A stretch of 64,000 bases of DNA, taken from Trachythela sp. YZ-2020 (lineage: Eukaryota; Cnidaria; Anthozoa; Malacalcyonacea; Clavulariidae). Below, one piece after another: positions 11,812 to 22,535 of the stretch. The position numbers and the translations under genes were made by a program. The notes beneath the pieces are model-generated. The model had not been told where the DNA came from, did no database searches, and saw nothing but the letters and a program-made list of their open reading frames with translations. Position 1 is the first letter of the stretch. Each line of letters opens with the position of its first letter. The stretch covers positions 1,815,001-1,879,000 of the forward strand of contig JADLSH010000282.1 in assembly GCA_016169945.1 (NCBI GenBank), in the 5' to 3' direction.

Positions 11812-12060
11812 GGCCTCTGTTGCTCAGTTGGTTAAAGCGCTGCACCGGAATCGCAGGACCGTGGGTTCAATTCCTGCCAGAGGACCTAGTGTTGCATTTT
11901 TCGCAACCGTTCCTGGTTAGGTCGTGTTTTTCGTGTATTTTAAACTAGTTTTAAATGTTGCGTGACATTCTTGTAAATAGTGTCACACCTCATGAAAACC
12001 ATCTTTTAGACGATGAGGGTAGCGTGTTTATATAAAGTTTTTAATAATAATAAAATACTA
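11812..12060 (+). mobile_element. tRNA-derived SINE
   Basis: The A box reads GTTGCTCAGTTGGTTAAAGCG from about 11819 and the B box GGTTCAATTCC sits at about 11863-11873. The non-tRNA body contains TTGCATTTTTCGCAACCG (itself a small hairpin) and CCTGGTTAGGTC, and the tail is AATAATAATAA. Related partial copies lie at 11580-11655 (+) and 27075-27150 (-). The A/B boxes give an internal Pol III promoter; the body probably borrows a LINE tail. Confidence 0.75.
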
Positions 12061-12371
12061 TTAATAATAACAATAAAATACTGAATTTAGAAGCGGATAC
12101 TTTACACTTATAGATGAAATATCGCGTCAAAATATAGCAGATATGCTAGGGTATGTGTGTCAGTTCGTGGTAGCAACTAGCCATCCAAACAACTACCTGC
12201 CCTGGTTATTGGAGGGAAATGTGTGCAATATAATTCGGCATTCTTAACTAATAGACTGTTCTACTGTAGCACTCTTTCACATTCTTGTACTGTACCCACA
12301 AGAAGGGACGCACCACGCAGTCTACTTAATTTCCAGTGAAATACATGGTTGTTAGACTATGTAGGTGCACA

Positions 12372-13005
12372 ATACAATACAATACAATCTTTATTTAACT
12401 CTCCCCAAACAGGCTTTTCAGAGTCAATTACAAACATACAGTATATACATTACATTACTTTATAATATCCCTACCCCAACCCCTATATATAACTTTTACA
12501 AACGTTGCTAAGATATTATTTTTTTTTAAATTTAAATTCGACGGGTGTATCACTTCAGAGACATAAATTAAAGAAACGAAAGAGGAGAAATTTAAAAACC
12601 GGAAATACTAGAGACTAAGGATCTGGTTGAAACTGTAAATTGACCAAAGATTTAGAAAGTAATACTTTGGTTTTAACTGACGCACTAAAGTGAAGTGATA
12701 TGCCTGTCGAAGTAATTAGTAATTAAAAATTATGACCTATGTATCATGTGCAGTCGCGGATATGTCTTTCTAACAGATACTTGAGTACTTTATGCTTAAA
12801 AATATTGACAGACGTAGAAGTTTTTATTTCCTCTGGAAGTTCGTTCCACAGAGAGATGGCGCGATAGATAAATGTTCGTTGTCCAGTAGCACTTTTATAG
12901 AGGGGAATGTTGAATGACTCGCAATTTCTGGTACAACGACCACTTATGTCTGATCTTTTGACAAAATGGCGGGAAAGATAGTGAGGTGCTGCTCCAACCA
13001 CACAT
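12372..13005 (-). mobile_element. LINE 3' fragment
   Basis: On the minus strand 13001-12744 encodes an RT C-terminus (SLWNELPEEIKTSTSVNIFKHK), followed by a 3' UTR that ends at an ATTGT/AATAC microsatellite (12372-12388), the usual LINE terminal repeat. The copy is 5'-truncated, a common outcome of abortive target-primed reverse transcription. Its tail differs from the (ATT)n of the LINE at 3.2 kb, so it is another family. Confidence 0.75.
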
Positions 13006-13009
13006 TTGA

Positions 13010-13620
13010 AGGTCTTAACTCGCGGTACTTATAGTTGCGTGACATGAGCGGTTGCCTTGGCCAGCTTTGCCACTCCTAATGAAGCACTCTGCATCAGGCT
13101 GATAAAAATGCAGTTGAATCATGTGTTGAATGTACTGTTATTTAAAATATGATAAAAATGTACTGAAATGGCGGTAGAGGATAAGATTATTGTATTCTTA
13201 ATATTGACAATTGTCATCAAAATGTCCTGAATATCTCATAATTGATTGATATTCTTCATACCCACGGTGTAAATTTGGGGGCGGATATATAAAGTTGTAT
13301 GGCGAGGATGCAGGTTCTCTTTCCCTAGATTAAGAGAGCGTCCTCCCAGGCTAGCTATTCGATGGATTGCATATAATAAGTCATAAATATTTAAAAACCT
13401 GTACATGCGCGTGTACATGCGCGTGTAGGAACGACAAAACTGACTCCGGTGTGACGCGAAATCTCTGACCTGCAAAATCTCTGACTTTTGTATTTCTGCT
13501 CATGCGCAATGATATGCATGATTGATTTTTGCTCATAAATTTCGCAAGTGTTCAAGCTAGTTCAAGCCACAGAGAAGCGTGCGTCTTAAAAGCTTTCTTT
13601 ACAAGTTTAATCGTCGTTAA
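13010..13620. other. No gene recognised
   Basis: Contains a short doubled phrase CATGCGCGTGTA at about 13404-13428 and two copies of the AATCTCTGACC motif at 13459-13495, also clustered at 16675. No exon is supported. Confidence 0.5.
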
Positions 13621-13704
13621 ATGGCTAATTTTACAACCGAGACTGATACTGCCTGTGTCAACATTGCATCGACAAAGCCTACAACAAAGATGAATAAACA
13701 CAAG
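13621..13704 (+). CDS. Possible first coding exon (28 aa)
   Basis: ATG at 13621 opens a 28-codon stretch (MANFTTETDT... to MNKHK) that ends exactly at AAG followed by GTATGT, a good splice donor. Nothing identifies the protein. It may be the 5' exon of the decayed PHD-finger gene at 14587, but the next exon could not be placed in phase. Confidence 0.25.
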
Positions 13705-14586
13705 GTATGTAGAACTTTGAATTTTATAGCGATGAGATTGTTGGTATTTATATATCAGTTGTGTCGAACAGATGACAGTCAGGACACTTTGCATTTTATT
13801 TTCTCTCGTATTTTGAATGCCAAGGAGAAAGATCATTTACTAGCAGTGTTAACATGGTTAGTTTATTAAAAAATGTTCTTGGTATGTCATAAAAATAGGT
13901 TTCTTTGCAAGATGTTCTCGAGTTCCTGAAGTCAGGACGCCAGATGCCTGCACACTGAAAATTTGGAGAAGACCACGAGGAGAAAAACCATGCGCTTTCT
14001 GAATTCTCAAGAAACTTTGTGTATGAAGGTATGGTATTGGCAAGGCATTACCTTATTAATTGTACATTATTTGTTGTCAATATAATCAATTTTTCATCAA
14101 TATAGCTGTTATTATTTACTTGGCTTTGGGTGGATCTGCAATTTATTTTATTCTTACTATACTGGATTTACTGGAAATATATTGCTTGGTATCATTGTGA
14201 CCAGAGCCAAATTTCCTCGTCAAAGATTTGCAATGGATTATCTATGATTTATTTTATACTTACTGGATATTGTTGCTTGGTATCATTAATTGGAAAGAGA
14301 ATTCCAACTTATTGAAAGCTACAGTATATTAAAGCTGTAAGTTACACAACAGAGAGAGAGACTGAAAAATACAATCAAGGCACTAATTATAATACTAATT
14401 TTAGAATTAAATAACAGTCTTTATTACATTGGTCAACACATATTGTCAACAATATGTGGGTCATGCTACAATGATGTTAACAGGTAAATCAGATGTTTGT
14501 ATTGTTTCACAGTGTACCAAACTACCAAAATTAACCTTGGGGGTAGGGTGCAGCATAGTCAAATAATGTAATTTTTTTTGTTATAG

Positions 14587-14750
14587 TGGACGAAGTGCAG
14601 GTGTCTGCAAAATCTGCAGGAAAGATGATGGGGATGACTGGCTGGGTTGTGACCGATGTGGTCAATTTTCCATGCAAACTGCATTGGTGTGGACTTTGCA
14701 ACTGCCCTTGCAGAAAACTTTTATTGTAATGGACAATATTAGTTATTATA
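14587..14750 (+). pseudogene. PHD-finger exon with a frameshift
   Basis: A polypyrimidine acceptor (TTTTTTTTGTTATAG) ends at about 14586. The following frame gives VCKICRKDDGDDWLGCDRCG, the first two Cys pairs of a PHD finger. The expected second half (FHANCIGVDFATALAENFYC) is present, but in another frame, so one or two bases were lost or gained near 14668. PHD fingers read histone tails and also occur in some LINE and DNA-transposon proteins. The frame closes soon after the last Cys. It is either a retrocopied or decayed host exon, or a transposon relic. Confidence 0.6.
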
Positions 14751-14949
14751 AAGTGAATTGTGGTTCACAAAATGTCAGAGAGTGCTCAAATAAATATCAT
14801 AAAGATAGAGCAAATATAACAAGGTTACAGGAACTTCCTGTGTTATGTTTGCCTGAAGATTCTATTTTATATTTATCTCTATCTTCATGATATTGAACAC
14901 TCTCCGACTTTTCGGTGAACCACAATTATAATACCCTTTAATTGTAAAT

Positions 14950-15430
14950 AAGTAAATATCTCAAACGTGCGGTGCCAGTGTGGGTAGGGTATAGCAAATA
15001 CGGCGGTTGACTGTTGTGTAAAACTACCTGAAAAATACAATGAGAACTTTGACGTTTTGAGGAAGGTCCTTCGTCTGGAAGTTAGTAGAATGGGTCGGGG
15101 GAAAACATGTGCTTTTATAGTGAATACAAAAGCGATCACGTGAGAAAAAATAAACCAATCAGATGGATTTAATCAAAACAAACTATAAACAAAATATGGA
15201 AATCACATCACAAAATATATTAGCATGCGCATATAAGGAGCAGCGAACAAAGATAACAAAGCAAGAATGACAAAAAACAAGGAACGAAATATTAGATAAC
15301 ATGAGATGTAGAGTATCTGCTGATGGCAGGCATAAACAGATAGGAGTTAAATGTAAGAGAGGCGCTCATTAATGCCGAGAGGATGAATGGTGCCAAGTTG
15401 GGAAATGAGATGCATTTCTTGGCTTTTGTA
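14950..15430 (-). mobile_element. Penelope-like element terminal fragment
   Basis: This segment is clearly homologous to 30374-30786. It shares the phrase GACTGTTGTGTAAAACTACC, then a hammerhead-like region, then a stretch in which GTATCTGCTGATGGC is read on the plus strand. It is therefore a second copy of the terminal region of the Penelope-like element at 30.4-32.7 kb, without the RT. Confidence 0.75.
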
Positions 15431-16035
15431 AATAAAAAAAGTAAATAACTAACCTCTGGATGTAAATATATGTAAATAATTATGTAAATGTTGCAAGAAA
15501 TTAAGATAATAATGAGGTTAAATATTTCTTTAATGAACTGAATTGGCTTATTAAAAATACCATCAGATGTTGGGAAATTAGAGTTATAATCCCCCTGTAA
15601 GCCAATGCAGGTTTGTGAAAGTTGCAAAACTGTAGGGTGATGCCAGGCCCAACCCAACCCAAGGCTTAATGTGGTGATATTTAATTACTAATTTCTCATA
15701 ATACCATGGTTAAGAAAATAGTGCCATGGCTGTAGGACAGCATGCCCTTTTCCTTCAGTGTGGCAATGGACATGGTTCACTAGGTCATGGCACCGCATAG
15801 TACTGTATCATAAATGCCCTGAATAGCATAGCACTCGATTGTTGTTGTCAGACAACCTGGTGTTCTGTGTGTTACCAAAGAACAATATTAATGAGACAAG
15901 GGTGAAGACAAGCATTTGGTATTTTCCCATCTGTTATGGGACTTTAATATCTCAATATATCATTTTTATGACTTATGAGTCAAAAGTTGTCGATAACAGG
16001 GTACAAGCCAAGGTTCCGTTGGTCGATAACTGGAT
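15431..16035. other. No gene recognised
   Basis: A+T-rich sequence without a supported exon or identifiable repeat. Confidence 0.5.
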
Positions 16036-16221
16036 ATAGAGCATGTACATGCACCAACACATGTTGTCTACACATATCGACAAACCTATGTGGACAATGA
16101 TATAGGGTTCTTTAGGTATAGTGTCACATAGAGCATGTACATGCACCAACACATGTTGTCCGCATATATCGACAAACCTATGTGGACAATGATATAGGGT
16201 TATTTAGGTATAGTGTCACAT
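16036..16221 (+). repeat. Tandem duplication, two 93-bp units
   Basis: The unit beginning TAGAGCATGTACATGCACC at 16036 recurs at 16129 with only a few substitutions. It includes the palindrome GCATGTACATGC. No coding content is seen. Confidence 0.85.
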
Positions 16222-16674
16222 ATTAATGTGGCAGTGCACACATGACCTGTCATATAGGTGGCCATACTTGATACTGACAGAAACATATTTGCAATTTCAA
16301 ACATAAATTTGCTAAAAAAGCATTCTAAAGTCTCGTTTTCCTATATTTACTATACCAAAGCTAGAAATTAACGTTTCTTACCGTGGATTTGTGTTAAGAA
16401 TTAAGCAATAAACCCACGGGAATCTTTGAGAATGTGAAATAAATTATATAAAAATATTTCTGAGCTCTGTCCAGTCACCAGTGCGCCATTGTTAAAATAT
16501 AAATGCCGAAGACTTTTACTGTAGTTTATGCCCTAAATAACTTCAGGTTTTAAGCATTTATTCTTCGATAACGATATCAAATTGAATCCAGTTTCGAAAT
16601 ACTTTTATAAAGACCTTTAATATTATTTATAAATATAAAATACTAAAATTCGGTAGAGTCAGAAATTTCGCCGA

Positions 16675-16756
16675 GGTCAGAGATTTCGCGTCCACACGCG
16701 CGAAATCTCTGACCAGTCACGCGAGGTCAGAGATTTCGCAGAGGTCAGAGATTTCG
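16675..16756. repeat. Cluster of a 15-bp motif, both orientations
   Basis: GGTCAGAGATTTCGC or a close variant occurs at least four times in direct orientation and once inverted (GCGAAATCTCTGACC) within about 90 bp. The inverted form also appears at 13457. The surrounding 16230-16670 shows nothing else. Confidence 0.8.
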
Positions 16757-16800
16757 CTTGACACCGGAATAGCCTATTGTAAACAAACACACAAACGATA

Positions 16801-16927
16801 AGCTTCGGGTCTTTAGGATCATCAGACTACCTGAAAAATTCAACAAGAAGTTCGACGTTTCCTTCGCTCGAAACGTCGAAGTTCTTGCAATGTTTTTCAG
16901 GTAGTTTGATCCTAAAGACCCGAAGCC
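16801..16927. repeat. Imperfect foldback, about 60-bp arms
   Basis: The left arm begins AGCTTCGGGTCTTTAGGATC and the right arm returns as GATCCTAAAGACCCGAAG. The inner part contains ACTACCTGAAAAAT and a centre with CTCGAAACGTCGAAGTTCTTG. The same inner phrases occur in the Penelope-like terminal repeats at 15.0, 27.3 and 30.4 kb, so the foldback seems built from that element's end. Confidence 0.75.
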
Positions 16928-16929
16928 TA

Positions 16930-17770
16930 TCGTAGACGCTACCTACAGTGGCACCACACGGTTAAAATATTGTAAACAAACGGTCTCTTGGTGATTTTTG
17001 ATTGATTGATTGATTGACTTTAATAATCGTAATTTGCAGTTACAATAAAAACAACTGAATTGTATACGATGTACAATAAAAAAAAGGGGATTTTGAACTT
17101 TAGGGAAAAGATGTAGGGGAAATATGCATCTTAAAGTCAACCATGCATATGCAAATGATTGAATAGTGGTTAGTATAGTCATGGAGTATGGCTTTGGAGT
17201 CGTAGTCTAATTCTTGTTGCTCATGCAATTCTTAAGCCCCTGTTCGTGTGCACGGAAAACAAGTTTTTTCAATCGACTTTTCTTTGACAGGTTTTATGAT
17301 CTCGCACAATAACGACATTGACCATTATATAGTGACGGTAAGATGAGTGTGCAGTGGCGCACTGCAAATGTCCTTCTCAAAATTTCCTTATCGGCTGTAC
17401 ACAGGAACAATTTTTCTCTAACTAGCGATATATAACTTGTCAAATAAACGTGTCAACGATAACTTGCCCGTCTGACGGGGCTTAATTTAAATGGAATACA
17501 AGCCGTGAAGCTAGCTAAGGGAAAATTTCTGGCAATGGGCATTATTATAAGAAAATATGCCACTTGACTTTTGTAGGGAGATTAGTCAATTGGATGAAGA
17601 CAAGTTTCTTGATGAATGATATTCTTTTGCGAAAGCCTAAAACTTTTAGACGGTTTTGAGGGTTTATTCTGCATAGTACTTATATAGATTGCTGGAATGA
17701 AATTTCAAAAATGTAGTGTTTTGAGTGCGGGTTTCACTTGTAGGTAGCTACGATATTCTTGAGGGTTTGG
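16930..17770. other. No gene recognised
   Basis: Includes a short (GATT)n run at about 17001-17015. The open frames here have no recognisable protein character. Confidence 0.45.
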
Positions 17771-17890
17771 ACGATCAAACTACCTGAAAAATATAACAAG
17801 AACTTCGACGTTTTGAGCGAAGGCCAGACCCTCGAACGTTTTTGTTACAGGGGTATATTTTTAAAGTAGTTTAATCCTACAAAAACTTCA
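17771..17890. repeat. Decayed foldback related to Penelope-like ends
   Basis: GATCAAACTACCTGAAAAAT and AACTTCGACGTTTTGAGCGA appear on the left, and a degraded reverse-complement (AAAGTAGTTTAATCCTACAAA) on the right. It is a diverged relative of the foldback at 16801. Confidence 0.6.
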
Positions 17891-17938
17891 AGCATAGTGA
17901 TTTGAGTAATCAATTTTTGCAAAATACTAGTTATAAGT

Positions 17939-18089
17939 CAAATTGAGGGTTGCTTCGCGTGTGCCTAAAAGATATAAACAAAATCTCGACGTTTCGAGCT
18001 AAAGCCCTTCGTCAGGAGAAGGGCTTTAGCTCGAAACGTCGAGATTTTGTTTATATCTTTTAGGCACACGCGAAGCAACCCTCAATTTG
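17939..18089. repeat. Perfect hairpin with 72-bp arms
   Basis: Positions 17939-18010 are the exact reverse complement of 18018-18089, leaving a 7-bp loop (GTCAGGA). On the minus strand the centre reads CTCCTGACGAAGGGC, then TTTAGCTCGAAACGTC. This is the CTGANGA...GAAA arrangement of hammerhead ribozyme cores, though the inverted symmetry makes folding ambiguous. Perfect long arms imply recent origin or gene-conversion upkeep. Confidence 0.85.
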
Positions 18090-18507
18090 TTCTATATGTC
18101 CGTGGCCAACGCTGAATTAAAGTCCTAGTTATAAGTCAGATATCTTTGTAGCCCAGGATGGATTTACTGGGGGTGCGCACCCCTCCCATGCTTGGCCAAG
18201 GAAGTGTAGGAGGGGCGCCAATTCCCATATCAAATCAATATACCAAATAAAACATTCACTTTACTTTCTAAATGGAGTTTCTGAGCCACCTCCCCCTCTC
18301 AATGTTGATAAATGAACAAATAAGACTTTCACGAAAATGTTTCATACAATACAACATTGAAAGTGGGCGCGGGGGCGTTATAGCATGGACAAATAACGTA
18401 TGAGCGCGGGTGAACTGTCCACATAATTTTTGCCAGGATGTAACATCGTTAAATCTCTCTTAACATAGCAGTTGAAATGCAATATCTTAAAACTGACAGT
18501 GGTCGTA
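18090..18507. other. Flank of the Academ-like insertion
   Basis: 18447-18507 is homologous to 22274-22338, the empty-site copy. No gene is recognised. Confidence 0.6.
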
Positions 18508-19509
18508 TAGGCCGTAGGATGAGGGTCGAAAATATGCTTAGAAAACAGATTCCGTAGCACCCCTCGTGTAACTACATAATTTTTACATGAATCGATAGAT
18601 TAGAACGTACTTAGTTAGAATCCACTTCCCCCCAAGCGAAATAGTTGCACAAATTGAAGTACAACCTCTCCAAAGTTCGGGCTTCCTCGTGTTTCGAAAT
18701 CATGAACGGCCATTGTTGTGTTGCAACTACGCATGCGCTTGACCACAAAACACTTAATGCGCACGCGCAGATAGGAAAACTGATCTCAATAAAACACGCA
18801 TATTCAAGATGGCTACTAATGACGATATGTCGAAAATTCGAATATCCTCATGTTTTATGCATTTTGAAGGCGTAAACGAGCAACTTTCTAAAGTTACTCG
18901 TCAAAGGCTTAAGAAATTTGTCGATTGCAGGAATAAATGGGCGAAACTTAATTGCCTGCAAGCTGAGATAGCGAAGGATTCGTATGATAAGTTTGATGAA
19001 GAATTCGTCAATTCATACTTGGCAGAGAACACAAACGAAAGTTTTGATTTAGAATGGTACCACCACATGAAATGCTACAAGAATTTAGCGATGAAGAAAA
19101 GATCCGTAGACAACAGAGAAAAGAGGAAAACGGAGCTAGTACAAGCACGGAAAAGGTCGCTAATACCGTAGACCACACATGCCACATGGAACCCAGAAGA
19201 AAGATTTACACGCAATTCAGTGGATCCAAGTAAGACCTTGCCTCAAAGAAACAAGCATGTACTACCAGAATGCTGCATTATTTGTGGAAGAGATTCGTCT
19301 TGGTTTTCAAGAGACAAGGTATGATTATGTACAATTTCTTGTGTACAGTCTCTTTATATTCTATGGACCACCTTTTGGTGGAAAAGTTGTCATATTGTGC
19401 CTTACTGTGACACTGTCTTGTGCATATACCTATATGGCTATATGATATTTTAGAGTACCTATTGGATGCGTTGGATCTTAATGGGTTAATTATCCAGATA
19501 ATAAGTCTA

Positions 19510-19614
19510 TTTAAACAGGCATAATATAAGCTACTCTGGATTGTAAAGTTTATGAACACAATGTTCATAAACTTTACAAACCAGAGTAGCTTTATTTTAA
19601 TACCTGCTTAATTT
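19510..19614. mobile_element. Small hairpin element flanked by TTAA
   Basis: The inner arms, GCTACTCTGG... and ...CCAGAGTAGC (19530-19590), are near-perfect and include TTGTAAAGTTTATGAACA and its complement. Similarity continues outward to ACAGGCAT on the left and ATACCTGC on the right. TTAA occurs immediately outside both ends. This is a MITE-like structure; TTAA targets are used by piggyBac and Kolobok, but the family is unproven. Confidence 0.6.
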
Positions 19615-19634
19615 GTCAAATTCACCCTGCTTTA

Positions 19635-20058
19635 GGGGCTGTTTATATGAAACCTGGGCTGGCTCGCTGACCGGGCCAGCCCGGTAAGCGGGATGAATTT
19701 GTCTTGTGTTTATATGAGACAATTTCATCCCGGCAGGCGGGATGATTTTGTTGTTTTGACCTTTGACATTGTTTTGACAGTTCTTAAAAATAGCTTGCAG
19801 ACAAATTGGTGGTGGCGTCTCTTTCAACTTTCATCCCGGCAACCGGGCTGACCCGGTTAGTGAGTGTTTATATGGGGAATTTTTCATCCTGGTAAGCGAG
19901 ATCTCGCCTTTTTCAAGCGAGACCTCTGGAACCGGGCCAGCCCGCTTGTCCATATAAACGCACAGTAGTTTTTACTATAAAATCAATTACATGGCGAGAT
20001 CTCGCTAAGCGGGCTGGCCCGGTCAGCGAGCCAGCCCGGGTTCCATATAAACAGGCCC
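19635..20058. mobile_element. PIF/Harbinger-type MITE (424 bp)
   Basis: The termini are GGGGCTGTTTATATG on the left and, reverse-complemented on the right, GGGCCTGTTTATATG. The inverted similarity extends about 58 bp through GGGCTGGCTCGCTGACCGGG. TTA flanks both ends (19632-19634, 20059-20061). A 3-bp TWA duplication and GGG-starting TIRs are Harbinger traits. No coding capacity. It sits in the intron of the Academ-like gene. Confidence 0.8.
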
Positions 20059-21312
20059 TTAGTTGGTAAATGCTATTTTTAAACAGGCATTCTAAACTTG
20101 TATGTTTTGTGTAGAAAACACAAAAGAGAAGAGGAACACCACTAGTGTTGGCAAGTACAATTGATGCTGGCTTATTACGTACAGCTGCTGAGAGAAAAAA
20201 TGATGAGCGGATACTTGTGCAGATTAGAGATAAAGACTGTGTTGCATTGGAGGTCCGCTACCACAAAGTTTGCTATAGCAACTATACCATATTCCTTGCA
20301 AGGGAGGCAAAGACGACCACAACATGTGCACCACCAGTGTATGAAATATCTTACAACGTATTCTGTAAATAAGTCATTGAAACTGAAATCATCAAGGGAA
20401 AAGCAATAAAGTACATGATGGACTTACTTGAGAAATTTGTTGTCATTGCTAAGGAAACTGAGAATGTGGATGCATCGAAATACAGGTCTTCCAAGCTCAA
20501 GCAACAGCTAATTAACAGTTATCCCCAGCTGGTATTCTATTTGCCTAAATCTAGAAATGTTAGTGAAATTGTGTATGCTGAGAACTTGGATACTTCTGAT
20601 TTAGTTCAGGAACATATGTTGAGTAAAGCTGAGAATAGTGATAAGATTGTGAACACTGAGTAATACTTATTTATGGTATATCGTAATTTATCTATTAAGC
20701 ACCCCCCCCCTCCTGTAAGCAATTAATTTATAAAATCGTGAAGCGTGAAAGTATTGTATTTTAAAGATAATTATGATATTCTACTGATACTTTGGTACGT
20801 AACATCACTGTACCCGATGTTGCATATTTATAAAGAGAATCAAACGTGCAAACAGACTCTTTGTATATATTAGAAATAAGCCCACCCCCGAAATTAATAG
20901 AGAAATTACGGTATGCATGTTCTATAATGTTTAGGATTGTGATAATATTTAAAGCCTGAAAAACAGATTTGCTTACAAAAACATCATGCAATTGCTGTAG
21001 TATAAAATAACATCATATTTTTAATAAGTTATTATTGTAATGTTGGCTTGGAAGTGTTCCTGGCGAGGGCTTGACACGGTACATTGCTCAGAATGTTTGG
21101 CGAACACAACAATGGCCGTTCATGGATTTCGAAACATGAGAAAGCCCGAACTTTGGAGAGGTTGTACTTCAATTTGTGCAACTATTTCGCTTGGGGGGGA
21201 AGCGGATTCTAACTAAGTAAGTTCTAATCTATCGATTCATGTAAAAATTATGTAGTTACACGAGGGGTGCTACGGAATTGAACATTTTCGACCCTCATCT
21301 CACGGCCTAGTA

Positions 21313-22535
21313 GTGCACAAATAAAATGTGTAATTAGCAATAATGGGGAATTTAAGAGATAATTGTTTTACCGACGCTCTTTATAGATGGCATTACCTAT
21401 TTTGAGAAAGGTTTGCCAGAAGATGGATGGCCATTCTGTAGACGCCATGTTCGTGCATGAAAATGTTAACATGTGCATTGGTCAAGCTGTCCCAAAGATA
21501 GGGGGAAAACCCATTTCGTAAAATAATCTCTGACCTAAACCCTGTAGACAAACTTCTAATATCGTAAAATGACAGTTAGAACAAAGAACTATAAATTTGC
21601 GTATGAACAGATGAGCCACGTAAGGTTTTTTCATAGTGTCAGTGTTTTGATTACTTGCGTGCTGATCTTATTGAATGTACCATACGAAGTATACCAAAGC
21701 GCACTGCGGCAATAATCAGTAAAAATTAAAGCAACAAGGCCAAGAAAAAGAAATTATCCAATCTGTTACTTCTGTTGTGTACTCCTGTAAGTTTTTTCTT
21801 AATGTAATTTATCTTATTTCTTGAGGTCAGGGATAACTAAACTCAACGGTAGAAAGTCGTGTATCACGAGATTTAAATCAATTTAGTGTGTATTCTTTAG
21901 ACATGCGGTATACCAACGTTCGGCTTCAATTGCATTTATAGTATTCATTACAATTAGGGTATTGCAATGCGTGTCAGGGGATGCATTCTGTCAGTATTTT
22001 ATATCACATAAATTCCGGGGTATGTAACTCAAATACTGTATCATTTCCCCTTCAATGTGGGACTCCATGCTGGAAAATAGTTGCAAAATGTTACAATATG
22101 TTATTTAAGGCATATGCGTTATCAAATGCATTGCTCTGCTCTCATAAGCTACCAGTTACACTAACCTCGCGTTTCAAGCTTCATAATTACAAATTCGACA
22201 TGCTTGGCTATCAAACCTAACGAATTCATTGTCCATGACACCGTATAATGTGTCTGAGAAAGACACAGAAATAACATCGTTAAATTTCTCTTAAAATAGC
22301 GGTTGAAATGCAATATTTCAAAACTGACAGTGGTCGTAGTGCACAAATAAACTGTATAATTACCAATAATAGGAAATTTAAGAGATTATATATATATTTT
22401 TTACCGACGCTCTTTATGGATGGCATTACCTATTTTGAGAAAGGTTTGCCAGAAGATGGGTAGCCATTCTACGCCAAGTTCGTGCATGAAAATGTAAACA
22501 TGTGCTTTGCTCAAGCTGTCCCAAAGATAATGATA
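21313..22535 (+). repeat. Direct duplication of the insertion-site sequence
   Basis: 21313-21505 and 22339-22535 are direct homologues (shared GACGCTCTTTATRGATGGC and GAGAAAGGTTTGCCAGAAGA). Together with 18447-18507 versus 22274-22338 they define two copies of one dispersed unit, only the first interrupted by the transposon. The intervening 21510-22270 shows no gene. Confidence 0.75.

Larger units (their letters stand above)
18809..20663 (+). pseudogene. Academ-like transposase N-terminal gene (two exons, two stops)
   Basis: Exon 1 (18809-19318) starts at ATG 18809 and ends at AAG before GTATGA. It is open for 170 codons except for one in-frame TAG at 19169. Its end carries a zinc-binding-like CCIICGRDSSWF. 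Exon 2 begins at 20115 after GTGTAG in matching phase 0 and includes LLRTAAERKNDERILVQIRD and YHKVCYSNYT. A TAA at 20370 interrupts it, and the same frame then reopens to 20663 (MDLLEKFVVIAKE). This architecture (Cys pair, then LxxAAExRNDE and a YHxxCYxNYT block) is a multicopy protein type in cnidarian genomes. The catalytic C-terminal half is absent; a relative of that half lies at 53.2 kb. The 796-bp intron holds two nested miniature elements. Confidence 0.6.
18508..21309 (+). mobile_element. Academ-like DNA transposon with ~200-bp TIRs, internally decayed
   Basis: The left end reads TAGGCCGTAGGATGAGGGTC; the right end, reverse-complemented, reads TAGGCCGTGAGATGAGGGTC. Inverted similarity extends about 200 bp (to about 18723 and from about 21107). 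GTA flanks both ends (18505-18507, 21310-21312). The paralogous sequence at 22274-22535 lacks the insertion and reads TGGTCGTAGTGCAC, confirming the ends and a 3-bp target duplication. Inside is a two-exon gene with a Cys-rich motif. A 3-bp duplication, long TIRs and this protein family suggest the Academ superfamily; that assignment is inference. Confidence 0.75.
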
